Assembly (NCBI GenBank): GCA_044220535.1
Contig: JBGAQU010000003.1
Span: 1-64,000 of the forward strand
Length of the DNA: 64,000 bases
Reading direction: 5' to 3'
Source: JBDHTS01 sp044220535
GTDB taxonomy: Bacteria > Pseudomonadota > Alphaproteobacteria > Micavibrionales > Micavibrionaceae
Every line of letters starts with the position of its first letter. Within the stretch, counting starts at the first letter, position 1. The notes under the pieces are model-generated. The model searched no databases, was not told where the DNA came from, and saw only the letters and a list, made by a program, of their open reading frames with translations. A program made the translations under genes and the position numbers. Shown in pieces: positions 17,101 to 24,478 of the stretch.

Positions 17101-17337
17101 ATACAACATATTCTCAACACCGCTCAGCTGTTCTTCCAGCGGCGTCGCGACTGTCTCCGCGATCACTTTCGGGTTGGCGCCCGGGAATTGCGCGTTCACC
17201 ACCACCGACGGCGGCACCACTTCCGGATATTCCGAAATCGGCAGCTGGAACAGCGAGACCAGACCCGCCAGGAAAATAACGCAGGAAATCACCCCAGCAA
17301 AAATCGGCCGGTCGATAAAAAATCGGGACAGGTTCAT
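14188..17337 (-). CDS. RND multidrug efflux transporter, HAE1 (AcrB/MexB) family
   Basis: The 1049-residue protein has the full length and shape of hydrophobe/amphiphile efflux pumps: one N-terminal helix (FFIDRPIFAGVISCVIFLAG), a large periplasmic porter domain, a bundle of helices, a second porter domain and a second bundle. The proton-relay signature is present as GIVVDDAIVVVENVER in the fourth helix, with the adjacent Asp pair intact. It would form the inner-membrane trimer of a tripartite pump driven by the proton gradient. The adaptor gene lies 30 bases upstream in the same operon. No outer-membrane channel gene is present, so a TolC-like protein encoded elsewhere is needed. Substrates cannot be told from sequence. 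Confidence 0.95.
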   Translation of the reverse strand: MNLSRFFIDRPIFAGVISCVIFLAGLVSLFQLPISEYPEVVPPSVVVNAQFPGANPKVIAETVATPLEEQLSGVENMLYMSSQAAADGNLTLTVTFKLGMDPDLAQQLVQNRVNQALPRLPDVTRALGVTSKKSSPDLTMVVHLKSPNDRYDMLYLRNYAVLNVKDRLAKIPGVGNVGLFGSGDYAMRLWLNPDKIAERGLTAEEVVAAVRRQNVQVAAGVVGGPPYDKGIQLQIPVNAQGRLTDPAQFGDVIIKRDANGVVTRLKDVARTEIDANQYGLRSLLDNKSAVAIPIFQSPGSNAIQISQNVRKTMAELKQNFPEGVDYSIVYDPTVFVRGSIEAVIHTLLEAVALVVLVVIIFLQTWRASIIPLLAVPISIVGTFAAMHMFGFSINALSLFGLVLAVGIVVDDAIVVVENVERNIENGLSPRDATIKAMQEVTGPIIAIALVLCAVFVPIAFISGLTGEFYRQFALTIAFSTVISAFNSLTLSPALASVLLKGHDAPKDMLTRIMDKVFGPFFRGFNAFFHKSSNGYARGVSGVLGRKSIAIVVYLILLGGAYAGFKAVPPGFVPAQDKQYLVSFAQLPYGATLDRTEGVIRAMSDIALKEPGVESAVAFPGLSINGFINSASAGIVFVTLKPFEDRKTPDLSGFAIAQKLQMKYAGIQNAFIAIFPPPPVQGLGTIGGFKLQVEDRTDQGYEALDKVMKDVTNKARQNPMLAGVFSSYDISVPELYADVDRTKAMQLGVDVQDIFSTMQIYLGSLYVNDFNKFGRTYQVVAQADKEFRARPEDILKLQTRNDQGKMVPLGSVLRLNETSGPESAMRYNGFRAADLNGNAAPGFSTGQAQAAITQILNDNLPKGMGFEWTELTYQQILAGNSTLLIFPLCVLLVFLVLAAQYESLFLPLAIILIVPMCLFSAISGVWLSGGDNNIFTQIGFFVLIGLACKNAILIVEFARTLEHQGHDTFHAAVEAARLRLRPILMTSLAFIMGVIPLVLSSGAGAEMRHAMGVAVFSGMLGVTLFGLFLTPVFYVLLRAAEKKLRPSLVY

Positions 17338-17367
17338 AATGCTCTTCCTTAAAAGAAACGGATTTGT

Positions 17368-18519
17368 TTATTGCACGCCGACGACGTCTTTCGCGGCGAC
17401 CAGTATATCGGGGCGGACATGCTGGATACCTTCGACCACTACGCGATCACCGGGTTTCAGGCCGGACCGCACGATCTGGCTGTCATTTACCTGACGCCCT
17501 ACTTCCACCTCGCGATAAGCGACTTTATTATCCGCACCGACCACATAGACGAATTTCTTGCTCTGGTCGGTGCCAATCGCGCCTTGCGGAACCAGCAGCG
17601 CATTGTTTTCCGCCTTGTCCGCCACGCGCAGCGTCACGGTCATGCCGGGCATCAGGCTGTTGTCCTGGTTTTCAAACACCGCGCGCGCCCGGATCGTGCC
17701 GGATGCCGTGTCGATGCGGTTATCGAAGCTTTCAATATGGCCGTTATAGATATGCGCGTCATCGCCCTGCACCGTCAGCTGTACGGCGATATCCTCAATC
17801 CGCCCGCTGGAGCGAATATCACGCAAGTATGTCTGCTCATCGATTTCAAAATCCGCATAGATCCCTTCGCTGGACGCGATGGAGGTCAGGACGGGCGCGG
17901 ACGGACCCGTCTGCACCAGATTGCCCAGCGTAATCTCCGCGCGGCTGACATGGCCGGAAATCGGCGCCTTCACATAAGCATGGTCCAGGTCGATGCGCGA
18001 CTGCTTCAACTCGGCTGACGCCGCCTGCAATCCAGCCTGCGCCACCTTGTTCTGGTTTTCGCGCTGGTCATACAGGCTTTTCGCGACGGCCTGCGTGTTC
18101 AGCAAACCTTCCGCCCGGGCCAGTTCCGTTTTCGCGAGCGATGCATTGGTGGTCGCCGACGCCAGATTGGCTTCGGCTTTGGCGACAGCCGCCTGATACG
18201 TACTCGGGTCGATCACGAACAGCACGTCGCCCGCCTTCACCATCTGCCCGTCCTGGAAGCGGATGTCCACGATCCGCCCGCTCACTTCCGGGCGGATTTC
18301 CGCGAAATCGATGGCGCGCAGCCTGCCGGAAAATTCGGACCACAGCTTCACCGGCTGTTCCTTCATCACCGTCACGCCGACCGGCACCGCCTGCCCCACC
18401 GCTGCCGGCACGCTGGCATCCGCCCGCTGGCCGGAATACATCGCAACGCCGACACCCGAAAGCAGGATGATCAGGGCGGTCGATGCCAGAAGGGCTTTGC
18501 TTTTCAATTTCGCGGACAT
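17368..18519 (-). CDS. RND efflux periplasmic adaptor subunit (MFP)
   Basis: The 383-residue protein begins with an uncleaved or signal-type hydrophobic helix (about residues 9-28) rather than a lipobox. It follows the membrane fusion order: barrel start (PVKLWSEFSGRLRAIDFAEIRPEVSGRI), lipoyl half (FQDGQMVKAGDVLFVIDP), alpha-helical hairpin (about 105-165), second lipoyl half (VKAPISGHVSRAEITLGNLV) and C-terminal barrel with MPGMTVTLRV and LVPQGAIG. GGAGAGA precedes the ATG. It bridges the pump encoded next to the outer-membrane channel. It is the second gene of the TetR-controlled unit. Confidence 0.93.
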   Translation of the reverse strand: MSAKLKSKALLASTALIILLSGVGVAMYSGQRADASVPAAVGQAVPVGVTVMKEQPVKLWSEFSGRLRAIDFAEIRPEVSGRIVDIRFQDGQMVKAGDVLFVIDPSTYQAAVAKAEANLASATTNASLAKTELARAEGLLNTQAVAKSLYDQRENQNKVAQAGLQAASAELKQSRIDLDHAYVKAPISGHVSRAEITLGNLVQTGPSAPVLTSIASSEGIYADFEIDEQTYLRDIRSSGRIEDIAVQLTVQGDDAHIYNGHIESFDNRIDTASGTIRARAVFENQDNSLMPGMTVTLRVADKAENNALLVPQGAIGTDQSKKFVYVVGADNKVAYREVEVGRQVNDSQIVRSGLKPGDRVVVEGIQHVRPDILVAAKDVVGVQ

Positions 18520-18542
18520 AGGTCTCTCCTTAAACTCTTTTT

Positions 18543-18722
18543 TTAAATCTGGTGCACATAGGCGATGGCATGGGTTTCGCGTGCCGTCATGGCCGCCTGG
18601 ATTTCGTCATCGATATCCGAAACCGACAGGCCGCCAAACAGGCCGCTGGCCAGCGCGTCGTCCACGATTATTTGCGTATCGGCCGATCTGTACCGCATCC
18701 ATCTTTGTCTTGTCCTTGTCAT
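18543..18722 (-). CDS. Small hypothetical protein, first gene of the efflux unit
   Basis: From ATG 18722, preceded by a strong AAAGGAGA site, the product is a soluble, acidic 59-residue peptide beginning MTRTRQRWMRY. It ends with MTARETHAIAYVHQI. The reading frame extends upstream, but the Shine-Dalgarno site fixes this start. It lies between the tetR stop and the adaptor gene, 24 bases before the latter, and directly follows the TetR operator at 18767. I do not recognise the family. Its position suggests it is induced with the pump. It might be a small accessory protein or a leader peptide for the operon. Confidence 0.65.
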   Translation of the reverse strand: MTRTRQRWMRYRSADTQIIVDDALASGLFGGLSVSDIDDEIQAAMTARETHAIAYVHQI

Positions 18723-18766
18723 GGTCGTCTCCTTTGTAGTCTGTTTTTTGTTACAACGCAATATAT

Positions 18767-18782
18767 TTGACTGGTCGGTCTA
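18767..18782. promoter_or_regulatory. TetR-type operator before the efflux genes
   Basis: TTGACTGGTCGGTCTA closely matches the left-to-right pattern of the dyad in front of tetR (TTGACCGATCAGTCAA): 12 of 16 positions are identical. It lies 45 bases upstream of the first efflux-unit ATG. The shared sequence at both places supports one regulator controlling both. Confidence 0.65.
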
Positions 18783-18850
18783 TCGGCTTCGCTAAAAAAA
18801 GACCGTTTTCCGCGGCCTGCACGTGATTCCAGCTTCTGTTCCCGTTCCGC

Positions 18851-19474
18851 TTAAGCGGTCTCCAAAGCCTCTTTCCGGACGCCCAGCAATTGCAGCATCC
18901 CCTTTTTCAGGTCCCGCTTCACCGGGCCCAGATCGTTCATGATCCGCGCCACGGTCAGCTGGCCCAGAATATAGGCGTAGATTTCCTTGGCCTTCACTTT
19001 AACGTCCGTGCTGTCCGGCACCAGGCCATCCGCCACCATGTCGCGCAGGGCATTCTCAAAATACCGCTCCTTCAGGCGCGTAATCTCTTCAAACTTGGCG
19101 CGGATGCTTTCTTCCTGTCCCGCCATTTCCGAACCCAATGATGTGCAGGGGCAGCCGCAGACCTGGCCGTATTTCGCCGCCGCCTCTTCCTGGAACTCCA
19201 GCAGGAAATCGGCATAGCGCTCAAACCGCTCTACAGGGTCATTCCCCGCCGAAAACACCGCATCCAGGGTCGTTTTCGACATACGTGTGGTTTCTTCCAT
19301 GGCCGCCAGGGCCAAATCGACTTTAGATGGGAAGAAATGATAGAAACTGCCTTTCTTCACTTCCGCCTTCTTACAAATATCGTCGACGCTGACCGAGCCA
19401 TAGCTGCTGCGCCAGATCAGCTCCAGCGCCGTATCGATCAGTTTCTGCTTGGTATCCGTGCTTGTGTTGCCCAT
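18851..19474 (-). CDS. TetR/AcrR family repressor of the adjacent efflux genes
   Basis: The 207-residue protein has the TetR N-terminal helix-turn-helix at about residues 8-55 (KQKLIDTALELIWRSSYGSVSVDDICKKAEVKKGSFYHFFPSK), then an all-helical ligand domain. The ligand domain carries a CGCPC stretch near residue 108, which might respond to thiol-reactive ligands (inference). AAGGACC precedes the ATG. It is upstream of and co-oriented with the small gene, adaptor and pump. Matching dyads before its own gene (19519-19536) and before the pump genes (18767-18782) point to autoregulation and control of efflux. Confidence 0.92.
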   Translation of the reverse strand: MGNTSTDTKQKLIDTALELIWRSSYGSVSVDDICKKAEVKKGSFYHFFPSKVDLALAAMEETTRMSKTTLDAVFSAGNDPVERFERYADFLLEFQEEAAAKYGQVCGCPCTSLGSEMAGQEESIRAKFEEITRLKERYFENALRDMVADGLVPDSTDVKVKAKEIYAYILGQLTVARIMNDLGPVKRDLKKGMLQLLGVRKEALETA

Positions 19475-19507
19475 GGCAAAGAGGTCCTTTTTAAGTCTCT
19501 AACTATC

Positions 19508-19535
19508 AGTATACATTACTTGACCGATCAGTCAA
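19508..19535 (-). promoter_or_regulatory. Promoter of tetR overlapped by its operator
   Basis: On the minus strand TTGACT (19535-19530) and TATACT (19513-19508) are spaced by 16 bases, a good sigma70-type promoter. Its -35 hexamer is part of the operator dyad. Confidence 0.65.
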
Positions 19536-19536
19536 G
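19519..19536. promoter_or_regulatory. TetR operator dyad
   Basis: CTTGACCGATCAGTCAAG has 6-bp complementary outer arms (CTTGAC/GTCAAG) and a GATC centre. It overlaps the -35 of tetR and lies upstream of the divergent exported-protein gene at 19584, which may therefore also be regulated. Confidence 0.75.
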
Positions 19537-19583
19537 TTCTTTTTTAAGGTTTGTTATGGCAGAAATCTGCTACATAAGTGTTC

Positions 19584-20132
19584 ATGATGATTATGAAACC
19601 GTTTTGCGCCCTTATCCTGAGCCTGGCCGCCCTGACCCTGTTACCCGTCACGGCCCGCGCCGTGGTTTACCTGACGGTGAAGCCATCGGGCCTGACCGCC
19701 AATGCCTGTTACACCCCTGCCGATGCCGAAGCGGAGCGGGCTTTGCGGATCCGCAGCGAGTTAATGGTCATCGGCCTGAACTGCCAGGCCAGCCGGTTCA
19801 GCGGCACATCCGAAAACCTTTATAATGTCTACCGCCAGTTCGTCGCCAATCATGGCTCTCAGTTCGCCAGTTACGAACGCCAGATGCTGGAATATTTTAT
19901 CCGCAGCGGCTCGACCGACCCCGAAACCTCCTTGAGCGAACTCAGCGCCGGTTTCGGCAACAAGCTGTCGCTGTACGTCACGCAAATGCGCCCCGATATG
20001 TTCTGCTATCAATATTCAAAGCGCCTGCTGACCGTTAAAACCATGAGCAACGAAACCTTCCAGCAATGGGCCGCGACATCCGACGCCAGCTATCCCCCAA
20101 CCCAGGCGATGTGCCAGAAAGCGCAGCCGTAG
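19584..20132 (+). CDS. Exported hypothetical protein
   Basis: The protein of about 182 residues has a clear signal peptide (MIMKPFCALILSLAALTLL, cleavage near ARAVV) and four Cys residues in the mature part, so disulfides are plausible after export. Several ATGs (19584, 19587, 19593) follow one another closely; a GTG at 19578 is possible but less likely. The mature domain contains an alpha-helical stretch (LYNVYRQFVANHGSQFASYERQMLEYF) and I recognise no family. It is divergent from tetR and the operator dyad lies about 50 bases upstream, so expression may follow TetR. The frameshifted protease gene follows downstream. Confidence 0.7.
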   Translation: MMIMKPFCALILSLAALTLLPVTARAVVYLTVKPSGLTANACYTPADAEAERALRIRSELMVIGLNCQASRFSGTSENLYNVYRQFVANHGSQFASYERQMLEYFIRSGSTDPETSLSELSAGFGNKLSLYVTQMRPDMFCYQYSKRLLTVKTMSNETFQQWAATSDASYPPTQAMCQKAQP

Positions 20133-20218
20133 TTATTGAAAAACTTTGAAAATTGAAATTTATTTCAGGAAAAATTAACACTCTCCCGCCGATACTGTCT
20201 CTCTTTAATAATGCGAAG

Positions 20219-21901
20219 ATGGGTTTGAATAACATGCTGGATCAGGAAATCGATACATTCGTAAGCGCAGGCGCCTATGCCGCCGCGCTGATGATTCAGG
20301 GCAGCAGGAAGATGATTTCCGAAGGCGTCACGATCGGCATCCCGTCAGACCCCGACGTCGCCACCGCGCAATGGCACCTGACTGGAACATGGGGCGTGCA
20401 CGCGGATAAAGTCTGGCCGGATTACACAGGCGCGGGCGTAAAGGTCGCGGTTCTCGATGACGGTTTCGAATATACTCACTCCGAACTCTCCGCTAATTAC
20501 CGTACGGATCTGGATTGGGACACGCGCGGCAATGACTCCGACGCCATGGCAGGCAATGATGATTTCCACGGTACCGCCGTTATGGGTACAATCCTGGCCG
20601 ACGATAACGGTTTCGGCACGGTCGGCGTTGCGTTTGACGCGCAAGGCATCGGCATCCGCCAGGGCTTTGGCGCGAATGGTGATTTGACTCAGACCATCAC
20701 CGGCTTCCAATATGCGCTGGCGCAGAATGTCGACGTCATCAACAACAGCTGGGGCTACACCACGCCCTTCGCGGATGATGCGGGCAAGGAATTTTCCGGC
20801 CCCGATATTTATCAGGTGACAGGCGCGATCCAGGATCTCGCCGATTTCGGGCGCGACGGCGACGGCACCAATGTCGTGTTCGCCGCCGCCAATGCCCGCC
20901 TGTCCGGCGACAATGTCAACTATCACAACGTCCAGAACTCGCCCTACGTCATCACTGTCGCCGCCATCGATTCCAACGGCATTGTCGGGTATTTCAGCAC
21001 GCCCGGCGCGGCGATCCTAGTCTCGGCGGGTGGCGTCAATGACTGGACCATCGACCGGTCCGGCGGCCTCGGCTACGCCTCCGGCAACTACACGAATTTC
21101 AGTGGCACCTCGGCGTCCGCCCCAGTGGTCAGCGGTGTCGTCGCGTTGATGCTCGAAGCCAATCCCAATCTTGGCTGGCGGGATGTGCAGCAGATCCTCG
21201 CCCTGTCCGCGCAGTTCAACGATCCCGCCAGTTCCGGCTGGCATTATAACGGCGCCGATAACTGGAACGGCGGCGGCATGCATTTCAGCCATGATTACGG
21301 TTACGGCGCGGTCGATGCCCGTGCCGCCGTGCGCCTGGCCGAACACTGGGCGGAGCATCAGACATCCGCCAACATGACCACTTTCACCAGCACGACGGCT
21401 TCAACGGTCCTGCCCATTCCGCAGATCGGCACGCTGGCCAGCAGCATCACCGTGAGTCAGGATATCAATATCGAACACGTCCTGATCAACCTCGACCTCT
21501 CCCACAGCCGCGCGGGCGATCTGGTCGTGACGCTACTCAGCCCTGAAGGCACGGAAAGCGTTCTCGTCAACCATCCGTCCAACGGCGCGTTCACCGGCAT
21601 TTACGGCATTTCCGGCATCGATTTTCAGCTTGCCACCAATGCGCTTCTGGGCGAACACAGCGCGGGATCATGGACCCTGAAAATCCAGGATACCGTTTCC
21701 GGCAACGCGGGCACGCTGAACGCCTGGAACATGACTTTCATGGGTGAAACCTGGTCCGCCGATAACCAGTATTTTTATACCAACGATTTCGTGAATTTCA
21801 ACACCGCCGCCGCCAATGCGCGCAACACGATCAACGACGCCAATGGCGGCACCGATACCGTCAACTTCTCCGCCGTCCCTATGATGTCCATATGTCGATG
21901 A
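20219..21901 (+). CDS. Subtilase (S8) with P domain, N-terminal part of a frameshifted secreted protease
   Basis: The 560-residue product (from ATG 20219; ATG 20234 and an upstream TTG are alternatives) is a subtilisin-fold protease. The catalytic triad is visible: Asp in VAVLDDGFEYTHSEL (about residue 80), His in NDDFHGTAVMG (about 117) and Ser in FSGTSASAPVVSGVVALML (about 298). A P/proprotein-convertase domain follows near residues 395-510 (LASSITVSQDINIEHVLINL ... GTLNAWNMTFMGE), as in kexin-like proteins. There is no signal peptide, as expected for a type I secretion substrate. The frame ends abruptly just after a DANGGTDTVNFSA segment; the next frame continues with PYDVHMSM and RTX repeats. 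Most likely this is one gene with a one-base loss near 21871-21879. Confidence 0.85.
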   Translation: MGLNNMLDQEIDTFVSAGAYAAALMIQGSRKMISEGVTIGIPSDPDVATAQWHLTGTWGVHADKVWPDYTGAGVKVAVLDDGFEYTHSELSANYRTDLDWDTRGNDSDAMAGNDDFHGTAVMGTILADDNGFGTVGVAFDAQGIGIRQGFGANGDLTQTITGFQYALAQNVDVINNSWGYTTPFADDAGKEFSGPDIYQVTGAIQDLADFGRDGDGTNVVFAAANARLSGDNVNYHNVQNSPYVITVAAIDSNGIVGYFSTPGAAILVSAGGVNDWTIDRSGGLGYASGNYTNFSGTSASAPVVSGVVALMLEANPNLGWRDVQQILALSAQFNDPASSGWHYNGADNWNGGGMHFSHDYGYGAVDARAAVRLAEHWAEHQTSANMTTFTSTTASTVLPIPQIGTLASSITVSQDINIEHVLINLDLSHSRAGDLVVTLLSPEGTESVLVNHPSNGAFTGIYGISGIDFQLATNALLGEHSAGSWTLKIQDTVSGNAGTLNAWNMTFMGETWSADNQYFYTNDFVNFNTAAANARNTINDANGGTDTVNFSAVPMMSICR

Positions 21902-24324
21902 TCCCCGGCGTCGGCCAGACTGTCTTCATGGACCATGGCGGCACGGTCTACGGCAATTCCCCGATTTATATCCCGTCCGGCAGCCTGATCGAAAACGCCG
22001 TGATGGGCGATGGCGACGATTACGTTGTCACCAACGATGCCGACAACACCGTCTATGGCGGGCGTGGCAATGATTTTATCGTCAACAGCGCGGGCAACGA
22101 TTATTTTGACGGCGGCGCAGGCGTTGATACCGCGCGCTTCGGCGAATTCGTGCACAACTACACATTCGATTTTTCAACGCCGCTGACTCTGATTTCCATG
22201 CACACCAACCCGATGTTCAGCGTGAATTACGGTACGGATACATGGTTCAATTTTGAATTTTTCTCCTTCAGCGACGGCACGTTCACCCTGGCCGAATTGC
22301 AGGATTTCCTGCACCCCGCCCTTCCCACGATCGACCTGACGTTCGGCGGCGCCTATACCTATCATTCTCAATCCGCCGAAGATAAAATCCTGACCGGCGC
22401 GGATTTCGGGATGGCCGCAGGCGATTACGTCGATGTGCTGCGCGATTCATCCGGCCTGACCGTCACCTATCTGAACTCCCTGGCCCCTCATACCTTACAG
22501 GTGAACGGCAGCGGCGATAACGACGCCATAACCGTCAACGGCCTCGGCGCCGGCTTTACCGTCACTGTCGATGGCGGAAGCGGAAATGACACGATTGCCG
22601 CAAACAACTTCGCAACCGCCACGCTGACGGGCGGCGATGGAAACGACACATTGTCTTTCATCAACGCCTCATCCGCCGTCAACATATCGCTCGCGATCAC
22701 AGGCGCGCAGAATGCAGGTACCGGTACCTATACCATCATAGGCTTCGAAAACCTGACCGGCTCCGCTTTCGGCGATACATTATACGGCAACGCAGGCGCG
22801 AATATTTTCAAGGGCGATGCCGGGAACGATACCTATAACTGGGGCGCGGGCAGCGGCAACGATTCCATTCTGGACAGCAGCGGCGCCGATAAAATCCTGA
22901 TCTCCGGCCTGGCCGCCGAGCAGCTTTCCTTCACGGCGGATGGCGCCAACCTTGTCATCCGCTCTTTGTTATCCGCGTCGGACAGCCTGACCCTTCTGAA
23001 CCAGCTTGATCCGTCCGCCCCCATGGTCGAAAGCCTGCAATTCGCCAGCGGCTTTACTCTCGCGCTGACGGATTTCAGCCACTGGAAATTCGGAACGTCC
23101 GGCGTCAACGCTATGTATGGCGACACCATCGCCGGATATAAGGACGTGATGTTCGGCGGCGACGGCAACGATTCCATGAAGGGCTATAACGGCGACGACA
23201 CCCTCTCCGGCGATGCCGGGAACGACAAACTGTATGGCGGCAACGGCAACGACATCCTGGACGGCGGGTCGGGCAACGACACGCTCTATGGCGAAGCCGG
23301 AAACGACCTGATGTATGGCGGCGGCGGCAACGACATATTCGACGGCGGCGCGGGCGACGATACTGTCTCCTATATCGGCTATACCGGCGCGATCACCGTC
23401 CTCACCACTGCGACCGGATACACTGTGCAGCACGGCCTGTTCACGGATACGCTGACCGGCATCGAACACATTCTCCTGCCCGCCGCCCCCGCGCCTGAAA
23501 ACAATATCTACACCTGGGGCGCCGGTTCCGGATCTGTCATCATCAACGACAATGGCGGCAATGACCGCATCGCCATCGCCGGCCTTATGCCTGAAAACCT
23601 GGTCTTTACGGTTTCCGGCAACGATATGGCGATTACATCCTCGCTTTCACCGTCGGACAGCCTGACCGTCACGGGGCAATTTTCAACCAGCGGCGTGCAG
23701 CGTATCGAACAAATCAGCTTTGCCGACGGGTTCACCGTTTCCCTGACCGATTACAGCCACTGGAAAACCGGCACGTCTGGCGTCGATGCCCTCTATGGCG
23801 ACACGACGGCGGGTTACAATGATGTGATGTTCGGCGGCGGCGGCAATGACTCCCTGAAGGGCTATAACGGCGACGACGTTATCTCCGGCGATGCCGGCAA
23901 TGATAAACTCTATGGCGGTAACGGCAGCGACACGCTGCATGGCGGCTCCGGCGCCGATACGCTGTACGGCGAGGCTGGCAAAGACATATTGTTCGGCGGC
24001 GCGGGCGCGGATACGCTGACAGGCGGATCGGGCGCGGACCGCTTCGTATTCGACCCGTCTACAGCCGCCAGCGACACCATCACCGATTTTTCCGCGACGG
24101 AAGATATCCTCGACTTCTCCCATCTGGTCGCCGGTTATGACCCGCTGACCAGCGCCATCGCCGATTTCGTCCAGATCACCGACAGCGGCGCGAACAGCAT
24201 CGTCAAGGTCGATATCGACGGCGCTGGCACCACCTACGGCTGGACCCAGGTGGCGACCCTGACAGGCGTCACCGGCCTGACCGACGAACAGGCGCTGATG
24301 GCGGCCGGGCATTTAACGGCTTGA
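21892..24324 (+). CDS. RTX calcium-binding repeat region, C-terminal part of the frameshifted protease
   Basis: The 810-residue frame carries many GGxGxDxxx nonapeptide repeats in blocks, the densest around residues 430-490 and 655-715 (for example YGGNGNDILDGGSGNDTLYG), plus a serralysin-type C-terminal module with a hydrophobic, Asp/Ser/Thr-rich end (DRFVFDPSTAASDTITDFSATED). Such regions bind calcium after export through type I secretion, and the uncleaved signal lies at the C-terminus. The first codons in this frame upstream of its ATG encode PYDVH, which joins naturally to the end of the protease frame, so the ATG at 21892 is probably not a true start. Two long, near-identical modules (beginning near SHWKFGTSGVNA and SHWKTGTSGVDA) show internal duplication. 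No ABC exporter is in the window. Confidence 0.82.
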   Translation: MSMIPGVGQTVFMDHGGTVYGNSPIYIPSGSLIENAVMGDGDDYVVTNDADNTVYGGRGNDFIVNSAGNDYFDGGAGVDTARFGEFVHNYTFDFSTPLTLISMHTNPMFSVNYGTDTWFNFEFFSFSDGTFTLAELQDFLHPALPTIDLTFGGAYTYHSQSAEDKILTGADFGMAAGDYVDVLRDSSGLTVTYLNSLAPHTLQVNGSGDNDAITVNGLGAGFTVTVDGGSGNDTIAANNFATATLTGGDGNDTLSFINASSAVNISLAITGAQNAGTGTYTIIGFENLTGSAFGDTLYGNAGANIFKGDAGNDTYNWGAGSGNDSILDSSGADKILISGLAAEQLSFTADGANLVIRSLLSASDSLTLLNQLDPSAPMVESLQFASGFTLALTDFSHWKFGTSGVNAMYGDTIAGYKDVMFGGDGNDSMKGYNGDDTLSGDAGNDKLYGGNGNDILDGGSGNDTLYGEAGNDLMYGGGGNDIFDGGAGDDTVSYIGYTGAITVLTTATGYTVQHGLFTDTLTGIEHILLPAAPAPENNIYTWGAGSGSVIINDNGGNDRIAIAGLMPENLVFTVSGNDMAITSSLSPSDSLTVTGQFSTSGVQRIEQISFADGFTVSLTDYSHWKTGTSGVDALYGDTTAGYNDVMFGGGGNDSLKGYNGDDVISGDAGNDKLYGGNGSDTLHGGSGADTLYGEAGKDILFGGAGADTLTGGSGADRFVFDPSTAASDTITDFSATEDILDFSHLVAGYDPLTSAIADFVQITDSGANSIVKVDIDGAGTTYGWTQVATLTGVTGLTDEQALMAAGHLTA
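23061..23960 (+). repeat. Internal duplication of an RTX module
   Basis: The segments encoding SHWKFGTSGVNAMYGDT... (from about 23078) and SHWKTGTSGVDALYGDT... (from about 23756) are nearly the same for about 60 codons, at both protein and DNA level. This indicates a tandem module duplication inside the repeat region about 680 bases apart. Confidence 0.7.
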
Positions 24325-24478
24325 AATCCATTCCGAACAAAGCCTCAACCTCAATTTTTTTAATTTATTTCTATAATTTAGTACAGCCCGTGGAAAATCG
24401 TAAAAATGTGATGGTTGCTTTTCCCTAAAGCGATTATAGTATCGGGTAACTCATATATATAAGAACAGGACTTTCGCC

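Noticed and set aside
20153..20218. TTG start for the subtilase
   Set aside because: There is no ribosome binding site, and type I substrates do not need the extra segment; later ATGs fit better, though not proven.
22054..24060. Short tandem DNA repeats that could be mistaken for a CRISPR array
   Set aside because: The spacing follows 9-codon RTX repeats in an open frame; there are no unique spacers and no cas genes.
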